Of a stretch of 64,000 bases of DNA, positions 44,509 through 52,745 are shown one piece after another (position 1 is the first letter of the stretch; every line of letters starts with the position of its first letter). The notes under the pieces are model-generated. The model did not search any database. It saw nothing but the letters and a program-made list of their open reading frames with translations, and had not been told where the DNA came from. The stretch lies in NCBI GenBank assembly GCA_001404055.1, contig CXTY01000007.1, positions 124,058 to 188,057 on the forward strand. Direction: 5' to 3'. This DNA is from Roseibium album. Lineage in GTDB: Bacteria > Pseudomonadota > Alphaproteobacteria > Rhizobiales > Stappiaceae. A program made the position numbers and the translations under genes.

Positions 44509-45120
44509 ATGAAAGTTCTACGTCTCGACACCAGCGCCCAGACCCACAATTCGCATTCACGCGCGCTCACCACGCAATTCATCTCTGGTCTTGGCCCGGA
44601 TGTTGCGATCATCCAGCGGGATCTGGCCAAAGGCGTTCCACTAATCGGGCCTGACTGGTTCAACGCCAGCTTCACGGCCAATGACGATCGCGATAGCGCG
44701 CAGAACCAGTCGCTTTCTGCGTCAGAGGAATTGGTTGGCGAACTTCAGGCGGCGGACGTTCTGGTCATCGGACTTCCGCTCTACAATTTCGGCATTCCCG
44801 CAAGCCTGAAACTTTGGATCGATCAGGTCTGCAGGGCCAACCTGACTTTCAAGCACACACCAGAAGGAGCGGTAGGTCTTCTTGAAAACAAACGCGCTGT
44901 CGTGGTTTTTGTATCCGGCGGTACGCGGTTTGAGTCGGAGGCAGATTTCGCAACCGACTATCTGCGCTTTGTCCTCGGCTTCATCGGGATCAGGGATGTG
45001 CAGTTCATCAAGGCAGACGCCCACATGTCCGACGAAAATTCGCTGCCAAGCGCTCAGGAACAGGCAGACCAGCTCAGCCGAGACATCTCTGCAAACACCC
45101 CTGTAGCGCTGGCGTCCTGA
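44509..45120 (+). CDS. FMN-dependent NADH-azoreductase
   Basis: 203 residues, flavodoxin-like fold. MKVLRLDTSAQTHNSHSRALT is the phosphate-binding start of the AzoR family, ADVLVIGLPLYNFGIPASLKLWIDQVCRANLTF and VVFVSGG are also typical. AzoR reduces quinones and azo dyes by two-electron transfer and protects from thiol and quinone stress. Divergent from the LysR gene, its likely regulator. Confidence 0.88.
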   Translation: MKVLRLDTSAQTHNSHSRALTTQFISGLGPDVAIIQRDLAKGVPLIGPDWFNASFTANDDRDSAQNQSLSASEELVGELQAADVLVIGLPLYNFGIPASLKLWIDQVCRANLTFKHTPEGAVGLLENKRAVVVFVSGGTRFESEADFATDYLRFVLGFIGIRDVQFIKADAHMSDENSLPSAQEQADQLSRDISANTPVALAS

Positions 45121-45142
45121 GCACCGCCAACGCATTCATGCA

Positions 45143-45169
45143 TCAAAGGGCCAGCGATTGGCCCTTTGA
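45143..45169 (+). terminator. Stem-loop after the azoreductase gene
   Basis: Perfect 11-bp stem (TCAAAGGGCCA/TGGCCCTTTGA) with loop GCGAT, 22 bases past the stop. The T-run is minimal, so termination is likely but not certain. Confidence 0.6.
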
Positions 45170-45312
45170 CATCACCGTTCTGTCTCCCAGTCCCGAAAAA
45201 CAGGACAGAGCTGGAACTTGCAGCGCACATGCCAGTAGTCGGTCGGTTCTTGCCATGATACCAAGCGGACCAATTCTGAATATTCCCGACACATGGCAAG
45301 GATAAATCTGGG

Positions 45313-45879
45313 TTGTTTTTCGCTCTTTCCGTGGCGCTGGCTTACGTACTGACAAACATTGACGGCCTGTTCGCCTTTCTTGCCCTTTCATCGGCTGGTC
45401 GTGCGCGCTCGGTGATACCAGGTTTCCTCGTCGCGCATGTCCTCGTGATTGCCGGGTCTCTTCTGCTTGGCGTGGGGGCGACGTTCCTGTCACCAGATAA
45501 ACTCGGCTATCTTGGTTTGATACCCATTGGACTTGGTCTTTGGGAGATCTGGAAGAACAACCGCAACTCAGCACTTGAACGCGCGAACGCACGCTCAGCA
45601 AACTCCCTTGTCGGATCCACCGCAATTTTTCTTGCGCTCAGCACGGACACCTTTGTCCTGCTCTCGGCAATCCTTGCAGACAGCCGCCGGGATATGGACC
45701 ACTTTGCGCTTCTGGGTGCACTTCTTGCAGTCGCAGGCTTGCTGTTGCTTGGCATGTACCTGTCCAATCGCATTGCGCGCAACAAGCAAATCGGCCAGTT
45801 TTTCGAACGCCTTTCCCCGTTTGTCATGATCGCCGCAGGTATATACATCCTATTGGACACCGCGACGGACGTGCTCTGA
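45313..45879 (+). CDS. CadD-like cadmium resistance/membrane transporter
   Basis: 188 residues, five hydrophobic segments, CadD family (PF03596): VLTNIDGLFAFLALSS, GYLGLIPIGLGLWEIWKNN, STDTFVLLSAILADSR. These proteins give cadmium resistance by export or sequestration. The only start seen is a TTG at 45313 and the first helix lacks a leader, so either TTG is used or the N-terminus is slightly truncated. Metal specificity uncertain. Confidence 0.7.
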   Translation: MFFALSVALAYVLTNIDGLFAFLALSSAGRARSVIPGFLVAHVLVIAGSLLLGVGATFLSPDKLGYLGLIPIGLGLWEIWKNNRNSALERANARSANSLVGSTAIFLALSTDTFVLLSAILADSRRDMDHFALLGALLAVAGLLLLGMYLSNRIARNKQIGQFFERLSPFVMIAAGIYILLDTATDVL

Positions 45880-45969
45880 ACCAGTATTTGCACCAAAGTC
45901 CACAAGCGAATTTTCGCATACCTTGATACCTTGCAGCTCGGACTAAACTCTCTTTTTGCATATAACGAT

Positions 45970-45985
45970 CAAAAAGATACTATTG
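45970..45985. promoter_or_regulatory. HxlR operator candidate, left copy
   Basis: The 16-bp sequence CAAAAAGATACTATTG upstream of hxlR is repeated exactly in inverted orientation at 46373-46388. GATC-5 bases-GATAC spacing resembles known HxlR-family operators. A near-direct repeat (GATCAAAAAGA) lies at ~45998. Confidence 0.6.
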
Positions 45986-46021
45986 GGAAAATCAGATCAA
46001 AAAGACCCAATGGGAAAAGCA

Positions 46022-46378
46022 ATGTCCAAAGACCAACACACCCAACTTTGCCCAGCACCGATTATCTTCAATATGATCGGTGGCAAGTGGAAGCTTTCCA
46101 TCCTTCAAATTCTGATTTTCCGGGGAACAAAAAGGTTCGGCGAATTGCAGCGCGAACTGGACGGGATCACGCAGACAATGCTGACCAAACAACTGCGTGC
46201 ATTGGAAAAAGATGGCCTTGTGGAACGCATGGTGTTTGCCGAAGTTCCGCCTCGGGTCGAGTACTCCGCAACCGGCGACGCAATGGCTCTCAAGACCATG
46301 TTCCAGACGATGCACCAATGGTGGATCGATCATCGAGAAGAAAAATCACTCGAAAAAACCCTTGAATTACAACAATAG
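46022..46378 (+). CDS. HxlR-family transcriptional regulator
   Basis: 118 residues from MSKDQHTQLCPAP (an ATG at 46010 is an alternative). Winged helix of the MarR/HxlR kind: IGGKWKLSILQILIFRGTKRFGELQRELDGITQTMLTKQLRALEKDGLVER. Cys10 is at the position of the redox-sensing cysteine in HypR/YodB-type members. Flanked by inverted copies of a 16-bp site, it probably represses itself and the GST/DUF899/DUF2182 genes downstream. Confidence 0.85.
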   Translation: MSKDQHTQLCPAPIIFNMIGGKWKLSILQILIFRGTKRFGELQRELDGITQTMLTKQLRALEKDGLVERMVFAEVPPRVEYSATGDAMALKTMFQTMHQWWIDHREEKSLEKTLELQQ

Positions 46379-46388
46379 TATCTTTTTG
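46373..46388. promoter_or_regulatory. HxlR operator candidate, right copy
   Basis: CAATAGTATCTTTTTG, the exact inverted copy of 45970-45985, overlaps the hxlR stop codon and lies ~85 bases before the GST gene. TAGTATC-TTTTT-GGATGCTA around it forms an imperfect palindrome. Confidence 0.6.
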
Positions 46389-46471
46389 GATGCTATATAC
46401 GATTTTTCTGCCTACTTGCTAATTGATACCAAGGACGCACATTTTTCTCATCAGATGATGGGAGAAATTCA

Positions 46472-47179
46472 ATGCGACCAACCCTCTACACCTTCAGCGG
46501 TGCCCCCCGTGGCTGGCGTGTGCTATTAGGCCTCGCCTTCAAGGGTGTCGGCGCTGATGTCAAAACACTCAGCGTCTCCAACCAGGATCACAAGAAACCC
46601 GATTTCCTGGCTTTGAACCCACGCGCCAAGGCCCCCGTGTTGACCGCCGGAGACACCCTTTTGCGTGACTCCGTTGCCATCCTTGCCTGGCTCGACCGTG
46701 CCTACCCTGACAACCCTCTGTTTGGCGAGACAGCAGAAGATGCCGCCGTCATCTGGCAAATCGCCATGGAATGCCGGGAGTATCTGCGAAAAGGCAATCA
46801 GAAGCTGCTTTCAAGAGCGTTTTTCACGGACGCTCAAGTTCCCTCAGAAGGCACTGAAGACCATCAGTCCTTTCAGGCCGAGGCAGCGCTGGTTCACACC
46901 GAGTGCCGCTACCTTGAAGACCTTCTGTCAGACGGGCGGGCTTTTCTTGCCGGCAGCAAGCCGAGCGCCGCCGAAGCGGTCGCCTTTCCCGAGATCCGCC
47001 TGTTGCAAAGGGCGGTCGAGACGAAGAATGACCTGATGACGGCTGCCGGTTTTGGATATCCGCCAGATCTTTATCCCAAAACCGCCGATTGGAAAAACCG
47101 GCTGAACGCAATGCCCGAGGTGGCCGCAACGATGCCGCCTCATTGGAACGAAGACACCTCCCTCGCCAAATCAGCTTAA
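46472..47179 (+). CDS. Glutathione S-transferase-like protein
   Basis: 235 residues. N-terminal thioredoxin-like GST domain (TLYTFSGAPRGWRVLLGLAFKGVGADVKTL, NPRAKAPVLTAGDTLLRDSVAILAWLDRAYP, residues ~1-85) and a helical C-terminal domain. It joins glutathione to electrophiles or uses it in isomerisation. First of three genes behind hxlR (with DUF899 and DUF2182), probably an electrophile or oxidative stress operon. Gene spacing to DUF899 is 13 bases. Confidence 0.85.
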   Translation: MRPTLYTFSGAPRGWRVLLGLAFKGVGADVKTLSVSNQDHKKPDFLALNPRAKAPVLTAGDTLLRDSVAILAWLDRAYPDNPLFGETAEDAAVIWQIAMECREYLRKGNQKLLSRAFFTDAQVPSEGTEDHQSFQAEAALVHTECRYLEDLLSDGRAFLAGSKPSAAEAVAFPEIRLLQRAVETKNDLMTAAGFGYPPDLYPKTADWKNRLNAMPEVAATMPPHWNEDTSLAKSA

Positions 47180-47192
47180 GGAAATCCTCGAA

Positions 47193-47897
47193 ATGGCCAA
47201 ACCCGTATTTTCCAGTCGCGAAGACTGGCTGACCGCCCGCCTGGAGTTGCTTCAGCGTGAGAAAGAACACACGAAGCTCAAGGATGAAGTCAGCGAAGCA
47301 CGCCGAGCTTTGCCCTGGGTGAAGCTTACAAAAAGCTACGTCTTCCAGACCGAGACCGGCCCACAAGACATTGGGGAACTCTTCGGGCCTCATTCTCAAT
47401 TGATCACTTATCACTTTATGTTTGGTCCAGCCTGGGAAGAGGGCTGCAAGAGCTGTTCCTACTGGGCGGACAGCTATGAAGGGCTCTCGGCTCATCTCGC
47501 CGCGCGTGACATTGCATTCACGGCTGTTTCCTCAGCACCTTTGGAGCGCCTTTTGGACTTCAAAAAGAGAATGGGCTGGACGTTCAATTGGGTGTCTTCT
47601 CACCAGAACGGCTTCAACCACGATTTTGACGTTGGCTTTGATGAAACACGGCCAAACAATCGTTCACGGGCTTATAATTTCGGCAACATGCCCGACGCCT
47701 TCATGGACGAAATGCACGGCACGAGTGTCTTTGCCAAGGATGATGACGGCACCGTCTGTCACACATATTCGATGTACGGTCGCGGCCTCGATGCCACCAA
47801 TGCCGCCTATGCCTATATCGACCTGACGCCCAAGGGGCGTCATGAACCATCAGAAGGCAACCCGATGGAATGGGTACGCCATCATGACAGATACTGA
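47193..47897 (+). CDS. DUF899 family thioredoxin-like protein
   Basis: 234 residues. The DUF899 core is complete: ALPWVKLTKSYVFQTETGPQDIGELFGPHSQLITYHFMFGPAWEEGCKSCSYWAD, with a CKSC redox-like pair (~residues 90-93), then WVSSHQNGFNHDFDVGF and GTVCHTYSMYGRG. The fold is thioredoxin-like; biochemical role is unknown, and members often lie in stress operons. It overlaps the DUF2182 gene by 14 bases. Confidence 0.85.
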   Translation: MAKPVFSSREDWLTARLELLQREKEHTKLKDEVSEARRALPWVKLTKSYVFQTETGPQDIGELFGPHSQLITYHFMFGPAWEEGCKSCSYWADSYEGLSAHLAARDIAFTAVSSAPLERLLDFKKRMGWTFNWVSSHQNGFNHDFDVGFDETRPNNRSRAYNFGNMPDAFMDEMHGTSVFAKDDDGTVCHTYSMYGRGLDATNAAYAYIDLTPKGRHEPSEGNPMEWVRHHDRY

Positions 47898-48633
47898 GCA
47901 AACGGCGCCAGAATCGACAACCATGTCACTCGGATTCCCGGCAGGTCATCTGCCGGCAATCCTTGCTGTTGCCTGCTGGGTGTTTGTTCTCGGCGGCAAC
48001 GGCACCGGCATGTCTGTCTGGTCCATGACACGGTTAAATCTCTCACCGGTCACCGCAATGTCGGCAGCTCCCCATACATGGACGCCTGATTATGCGGTCC
48101 AAATGATCTTGATGTGGTGGGTAATGATGCTCGCCATGATGTTCCTGCCGCTTGCTATCCAGCTATATCGGTCGGGCAAAAGCGCCCCACCTATCACGAC
48201 GGTGACTTTCCTGAGCGCTTACGCGCTGGTTTGGCTCTTGTTCTCAACCGCAGCAAGCTTTTTGCAATGGTGTCTCGAGCAAGTTGGATTGCTTCATCCC
48301 TTCATGATGTGGAGCATCTCGCCAACCCTTTCTGCCCTAGTATTGATCGGCGCGGGTCTATTCCAGTTGCTACCCTTCAAATCCCGCGCGCGCTCCAATT
48401 GCAATCCCGACAAATTATCCCTGAAGACAGGCTTTCAACTCGGCTGCAACTGCCTCCTCAGCAAGGCGCCCTTGATGCTGGTCTTCTTTGCTGGCGGCAT
48501 CATGAACCTGGTCTGGATGATCTGCCTGACGCTCATTGTTCTGATCGAACGCGTTTACGACATCACTCGGTCTTTTGACCGGCTTTTGGCAGTGCTCCTG
48601 ATCGGGCTTGGCGTCTGGAGCTTCTTTTCATGA
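47884..48633 (+). CDS. DUF2182 integral membrane protein
   Basis: 249 residues from MTDTEQTAPES, overlapping the previous stop. About six helices; WTPDYAVQMILMWWVMMLAMMFLPLAIQLY holds the Met/Trp-rich segment, and LSLKTGFQLGCNCLLSKAPLMLVFFAGGIMNLVWM the cysteine/Met pair segment typical of DUF2182, a predicted metal-binding membrane family found beside DUF899 or DUF1326 genes. Function unknown. Confidence 0.82.
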   Translation: MTDTEQTAPESTTMSLGFPAGHLPAILAVACWVFVLGGNGTGMSVWSMTRLNLSPVTAMSAAPHTWTPDYAVQMILMWWVMMLAMMFLPLAIQLYRSGKSAPPITTVTFLSAYALVWLLFSTAASFLQWCLEQVGLLHPFMMWSISPTLSALVLIGAGLFQLLPFKSRARSNCNPDKLSLKTGFQLGCNCLLSKAPLMLVFFAGGIMNLVWMICLTLIVLIERVYDITRSFDRLLAVLLIGLGVWSFFS

Positions 48634-48645
48634 TCGTTCGTCAAG

Positions 48646-48785
48646 ACAGTTAGAGGTGCGACAGACGCAAACGCTTTGGTGTTACGCCGAACCGGCTCTT
48701 GAACTGCGCGATAAAATGCGAGGTGTTCTGGTATCCGGCATCCAGGCCGATATCAGTCACTGAAGCATCCGTCTCCAGCACTGCA
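48646..48785 (-). pseudogene. AraC-family regulator, 3' remnant
   Basis: The minus strand reads LETDASVTDIGLDAGYQNTSHFIAQFKSRFGVTPKRLR, the second helix-turn-helix and end of an AraC/XylS DNA-binding domain. Nothing upstream encodes the rest; instead the frame runs into the remnant on the other strand. Truncated by deletion. Confidence 0.65.
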
Positions 48786-48905
48786 TCGCGTGATCACCAT
48801 CAGGCTTATCTGCAGGCGATTACGGAAAATGGCGTCATGGAACAGCTTCTGTCCTTCATGACGTCCCCGCCGGACGTGCAGTATTATGAAAGACTGATGA
48901 TATGA
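48786..48905 (+). pseudogene. Antibiotic-biosynthesis-monooxygenase-like 3' remnant
   Basis: Plus strand reads SRDHHQAYLQAITENGVMEQLLSFMTSPPDVQYYERLM and stops with TGA overlapping the next ATG. The pattern (W.SREAHQAY, PP.I.YY) is the end of quinol monooxygenase-type ABM domains. The 5' part is lost in the same deletion that removed the AraC gene. Confidence 0.5.
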
Positions 48906-49210
48906 GAAAGCTGGACGTCGTCCAGCCTAACCGACGGGAACTGTTGGCCTTGTCAGCCTCTGCAGTAGTGGTATTGGCTCTCCCACATACGTCAATTGCC
49001 ACTGCCCGACCCATCACAATTCTTGTGACAAAATCGGTCTTGTCAGGGCAGCTTGGCGAAAGGCAACTCGCTCATATGGTTGAACGAAGAGCGCTGCAGG
49101 GGCTCCTGTCCCAGAAAGTTCTTCGGAATGCCTCCGGCATAACTGTAATCGAGGAATGGAAGCCTCGATCAACATCAGGACAACCGGAATTTCAGAAACT
49201 GGAGATTTGA
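48902..49210 (+). CDS. Small Tat-signal-like exported protein
   Basis: 102 residues. NRRELLALSASAVVVLALPHTSIATA looks like a twin-arginine signal peptide. The mature ~65 residues (ILVTKSVLSGQLGERQLAHMVERRALQGLLSQKVLRNASGITVIEEW) match no family I recognise. Its start overlaps the ABM remnant stop (ATGA), suggesting an original operon. Role unknown, may be nonfunctional now. Confidence 0.5.
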   Translation: MRKLDVVQPNRRELLALSASAVVVLALPHTSIATARPITILVTKSVLSGQLGERQLAHMVERRALQGLLSQKVLRNASGITVIEEWKPRSTSGQPEFQKLEI

Positions 49211-49254
49211 AGAATTTGAGGCGGCCCTGTTATTGGGCCGCCCATCATTTCGAG

Positions 49255-49653
49255 TCAGATCTCGCCAGTAGCCAGTTCAAACCCCTCATTGAGCCAGCCA
49301 GTGACGCCACCAGCCATTATTTTCACCGGACGCCCAAGCTCTGCCAGACGCAGTGCTCCACGTGCGGCGCCGTTGCAATGCGGCCCGGCACAATAAGTCA
49401 CGAACAAGGTATCTTCCGGCCATTGTTTTAGTTTCGACCGAATGATTTTTCCGTGTGGCAGATTGATCGCTCCCGGCACGTGTCCCTTGGCAAATAGCGC
49501 AGGGCCTCTCACATCCAGCAACACAAAATCTGCACCATTCCTCAGGTCGTCATGCACATCCCAGCAATCTGTTTCGAATGTGAACTCTGCTGCAAAGTGT
49601 GCTCGCGCCGCGTCACTCGGTGCTGCGGGAACGGATGTTACGTTGTTAGCCAT
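49255..49653 (-). CDS. Rhodanese-like sulfurtransferase
   Basis: 132 residues, single rhodanese domain: ADFVLLDVRGPALFAKGHVPGAINLPHGKI, catalytic loop YCAGPHCNGA, and VKIMAGGVTGWLNEGFEL. It transfers sulfane sulfur or acts in redox signalling. It is divergent from a GlxA/FtrA-type AraC regulator with 80 bases between, a common pairing, so that regulator likely controls it. Confidence 0.85.
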   Translation of the reverse strand: MANNVTSVPAAPSDAARAHFAAEFTFETDCWDVHDDLRNGADFVLLDVRGPALFAKGHVPGAINLPHGKIIRSKLKQWPEDTLFVTYCAGPHCNGAARGALRLAELGRPVKIMAGGVTGWLNEGFELATGEI

Positions 49654-49733
49654 AAATGTCTCCTTTCCCGTTTCTTTTCGCCGAAACCAACGGCAATTGG
49701 CAATTGGCGCGAATGACGTTATACGTAAATATC

Positions 49734-50738
49734 ATGACAAACACTTCTGTCACATCGACGATGGTGCCCGAACCAACCTTGAACGGCCCATTGGTTGCCG
49801 CACTCCTTTATGACGGCCTTTGCACATTCGAGTTCGGAATGGTCGCCGAGGTCTTTGGTCTGGAGCGCCCCGAGTTCGGTTCAAACTGGTATCGCTTTGT
49901 CAGTTGTTCCACTGAAGCAGGCACATTGCGCGCCCACGGCGGCCTGACCATCGCACCAGACCATGGTCCGGAATTGTTGGAAGTAGCAGACATCATCGTG
50001 GTTCCCGGCTGGAAAGGTGCTGGCACACCCGTGCCCGAAGACCTTTGCGAAAGGCTCAGGAGCGCACATGCGCGCGGCAGTCGCCTTGTGGCGATTTGTT
50101 CTGGAGCATTTGTCCTGGCAGCCACTGGCCTGCTTGATGGGTATACCGCGACAACGCATTGGCGTTACGCCGAACAATTGCGCCAACTCCATCCGGAAAT
50201 CAAAGTCGATGAGGCTTCTCTTTACAGGCAGGAAAATCGCATTTTCACATCTGCCGGGAGCGCAGCCGGCATGGACCTGATGATTGAACTCATTCGTCAG
50301 GATTTCGGGCCGGAAAAAGCCAACTCGGTTGCGAGGCGTTTAGTCGTTCCAGCGCATCGCACCGGTGACCAGGCTCAGTTTCTTGAGCGGCCAGTGCCAT
50401 TACGTGAAGGAAGTGAAATTGCCCCGCTTCTGGAGCATATCCAGATCAGCATTGCCGAAGCCTGGAGCATCGAACGCATGGCTGAAAAAACCGGGATGAG
50501 CCCACGCACATTTCAACGGCGCTTTACCGAAGCCACTGGCATGACGCCAGGCGACTGGCTGGTGCAGGAACGCGTGGAAGCAACCAAGGAACTTCTTGCC
50601 AACGGCCAGGACGATATGGAGACAATTGCAGCACTTGTCGGCTTTGGCAGTGCTCACGCTTTGCGTCATCATTTTCGTAAAAAGCTTGGCATACGGCCGA
50701 CAGATTTCCGATCTCAGTTTGGTAGGAAAGCTGCGTAA
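49734..50738 (+). CDS. ftrA: GlxA/FtrA-family AraC transcriptional regulator
   Basis: 334 residues from MTNTSVTSTM. N-terminal DJ-1/PfpI-like domain (~15-190: AALLYDGLCTFEFGMVAEVFGLERPE, ICSGAFVLAATGLLDGYTATTHW), C-terminal AraC domain (~225-330: EAWSIERMAEKTGMSPRTFQRRFTEATGMTPGDWL). This is the FtrA architecture. Divergent from the rhodanese gene, which it probably activates. Inducer unknown. Confidence 0.85.
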   Translation: MTNTSVTSTMVPEPTLNGPLVAALLYDGLCTFEFGMVAEVFGLERPEFGSNWYRFVSCSTEAGTLRAHGGLTIAPDHGPELLEVADIIVVPGWKGAGTPVPEDLCERLRSAHARGSRLVAICSGAFVLAATGLLDGYTATTHWRYAEQLRQLHPEIKVDEASLYRQENRIFTSAGSAAGMDLMIELIRQDFGPEKANSVARRLVVPAHRTGDQAQFLERPVPLREGSEIAPLLEHIQISIAEAWSIERMAEKTGMSPRTFQRRFTEATGMTPGDWLVQERVEATKELLANGQDDMETIAALVGFGSAHALRHHFRKKLGIRPTDFRSQFGRKAA

Positions 50739-50834
50739 TCGGTCCGTGAAACATCGGGGCAAAAGCGGACACTTTCGGACGTGATCACCCGGTTGCGACT
50801 GGAATGCCCGGCAAGGCAACGCTATCTGTTTTTC

Positions 50835-51476
50835 ATGATCTCTACCCGCATGCCATCAGAACACACTTATGAAGCTATCTTGCACCGGGACCCGGCGCTT
50901 GACGGCGTCGTGTTTTCCGGTGTGAAAACCACTGGCATCTATTGCCGCCCGGTCTGCAAGGCACGGGTGCCTTTCCGGAAAAACATCGCGCTTTACCCCT
51001 CCGCAGCCGCAGCAGAGGCTGCCGGTTTCAGACCCTGCTTGCGTTGCCGTCCTGAAACAGCACCGTTCTGTCCAGCCTGGAAGGGAACCAAAACCACCGT
51101 CGAACGTGCCCTCGGCCTGATCCGATCAGGTGCGTTGGAAAGCGGTAGTGTCCAGCAACTCGCTGACCGTCTCGGTATCGGGGCCCGCCACCTGTCGCGT
51201 CTTTTTGCGGAACATATCGGCGCATCTCCCAAACAATTGGCGCAGACATTGCGCATCCAAAAAGCCAAGCGGCTCATAGATCAGACTGACGAAACGCTCG
51301 ACAATATCGCCAGCCAATCGGGGTTTGGCAGTGCACGTCGCATGCGCGCCACTTTTGTTGCGCTTTACGGAAGGCCTCCCTCTTCGATCCGAAACATGCG
51401 AAGACGAAAAACGTCAACTTCAGCCAAATCCATTCACCCGAACATCGCATTTCAAAACGAAGGATCAATTGCATGA
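50835..51476 (+). CDS. Ada-type metal-binding AraC regulator (no methyltransferase domain)
   Basis: 213 residues from MISTRMPSEH. N-terminal Ada Zn domain with the cysteine quartet C37, C41, C68, C71 (TGIYCRPVCKARV, FRPCLRCRPE), then an AraC helix-turn-helix domain (SVQQLADRLGIGARHLSRLFAEHIGASP). In E. coli Ada these cysteines sense methylphosphotriesters in DNA. The O6-alkylguanine methyltransferase domain is absent, as in AdaA-like regulators. It overlaps the PEP mutase-like gene by four bases. Confidence 0.85.
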   Translation: MISTRMPSEHTYEAILHRDPALDGVVFSGVKTTGIYCRPVCKARVPFRKNIALYPSAAAAEAAGFRPCLRCRPETAPFCPAWKGTKTTVERALGLIRSGALESGSVQQLADRLGIGARHLSRLFAEHIGASPKQLAQTLRIQKAKRLIDQTDETLDNIASQSGFGSARRMRATFVALYGRPPSSIRNMRRRKTSTSAKSIHPNIAFQNEGSIA

Positions 51477-52228
51477 GCCAACTGAAAAAAGCGCAGGATT
51501 TCAAAGCGCTGCATGTGAAAGGGCAACCTGTTGTTCTTTACAACATCTGGGATGCTGGCGGTGCCAAGGCATTGGTTGACGCTGGGGCCAAAGCTGTAGC
51601 GACCGGCAGCTGGTCCGTCGCAGCGGCACAAGGCTACAAGGACGGTGAAGCTATCCCGCTGGACTTTGTTCTTCAGATCGTCAACCGCATTGCTGAAACC
51701 GTGGACGTACCACTGAGTGTCGACTTTGAAGGCGCTTACGCGAGCGACCCTGAGACCGTTACCCAAAACGTTCGAAAGATTATTCAAGCCGGTGCAATCG
51801 GTATCAACTTTGAGGACCAGCGCGTGGGCGGCGATGGCCTCCATGCAATTGATGAGCAGGTTGCACGTATCAAAGCTGTTCGTCAGGCAGCTGAACTTGA
51901 GGGCATTCCGCTTTTCATAAACGCCCGCACAGACCTGTTCCTGAAAGCTGGCGCATCCGACCATACCGGTTTGCTGGACGAAGCGCTGACACGGGGTGCA
52001 GCTTATGCTGAGGCAGGAGCTGATGGTTTTTTCGTTCCGGCCCTCACCGATCATGCATTGATCAAAAGCGTCTGCGAAACATCCAGCATTCCGGTAAACG
52101 TCATGATGCGAGGTGCACTTACTTCTCTCCAGGCTGCCGTCGAACTCGGCGTCTCACGCGCCAGTTATGGCCCCGGACCATATGCGAACGCGATGACTGA
52201 TCTTGTAGAAAGATATAAAGGTCTTTGA
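51473..52228 (+). CDS. Isocitrate lyase/PEP mutase family protein
   Basis: 251 residues, ICL/PEPM TIM barrel: VLYNIWDAGGAKALVDAGAKAVATGSWSVAAAQGY, SVDFEGAYASDP, GINFEDQRVGG, PLFINARTDLFL, and VNVMMRGALTS. Family members cleave or form C-C or P-C bonds next to carboxylates with Mg2+. The exact substrate cannot be read. The start overlaps the Ada-like regulator stop, so they form an operon. It ends 17 bases from the phage gene on the opposite strand, at the right edge of the cargo block. Confidence 0.82.
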   Translation: MSQLKKAQDFKALHVKGQPVVLYNIWDAGGAKALVDAGAKAVATGSWSVAAAQGYKDGEAIPLDFVLQIVNRIAETVDVPLSVDFEGAYASDPETVTQNVRKIIQAGAIGINFEDQRVGGDGLHAIDEQVARIKAVRQAAELEGIPLFINARTDLFLKAGASDHTGLLDEALTRGAAYAEAGADGFFVPALTDHALIKSVCETSSIPVNVMMRGALTSLQAAVELGVSRASYGPGPYANAMTDLVERYKGL

Positions 52229-52245
52229 AGGCGCAGTAGGATTCA

Positions 52246-52731
52246 TCAGCAAGGTGCCATCCTTTTTTCAGCGGCACCCTGTTCATCTTGTACCCACGCA
52301 TAGACACAAAAACTCTCGTGATCTCGCCCATACGACCGCAAAACACCTTCTTTCTTCCCACCAAGAGCCTCTATCCAGCCATGCGCGATGTCGTGATCGC
52401 TCAAAGTCAAAACCTGCAATCGACGGCAATCCTCTTCGATGACCGGTCGCAGGCTGTTCAGATGACGGGTGATCAACGGAACACAACGTTTGAATTTATC
52501 TGTCCCGAAAGCCCACGCCTGCCAATGGTCCGGATCAAATGCTGACGCCCGGCTGAAACCGTAGGCAGCAGCCGGCTGGCCCTCATACCAAATGGACCAG
52601 ACCATTCCGGGCACAGCAGTTTCCAATGCGCAAATGCCCAAAGTACGCGTGTCCCAATCTTTCCAGAGACAGGAAATTTCCCTCAAGTCCTCCGTCCGCA
52701 TGTTGGCTGCGACAAAGGACACATCGCGCAC
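52246..52731 (-). CDS. GNAT-like phage protein (gp13-like position)
   Basis: 161 residues from a GTG at 52731 with AAGGAG six bases upstream, 15 bases past the terminase stop. VRDVSFVAANMRTEDLREI, VWSIWYEGQPAAAYGFSRA, WAFGTDKFKRCVPLITRHLNSL and SDHDIAHGWIEALGGKKEGVL fit a GNAT acetyltransferase-like fold, the kind seen for T7 gp13-type internal proteins in this position. The acetyl-CoA loop is not well conserved, so it may be structural. Left-most gene of the packaging unit. Confidence 0.7.
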   Translation of the reverse strand: MRDVSFVAANMRTEDLREISCLWKDWDTRTLGICALETAVPGMVWSIWYEGQPAAAYGFSRASAFDPDHWQAWAFGTDKFKRCVPLITRHLNSLRPVIEEDCRRLQVLTLSDHDIAHGWIEALGGKKEGVLRSYGRDHESFCVYAWVQDEQGAAEKRMAPC

Positions 52732-52745
52732 GCATAGCTCCTTGA

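Noticed and set aside
43453..52228. Phage early/replication region
   Set aside because: Every gene there belongs to common bacterial families; none is a phage replication or lysogeny protein.
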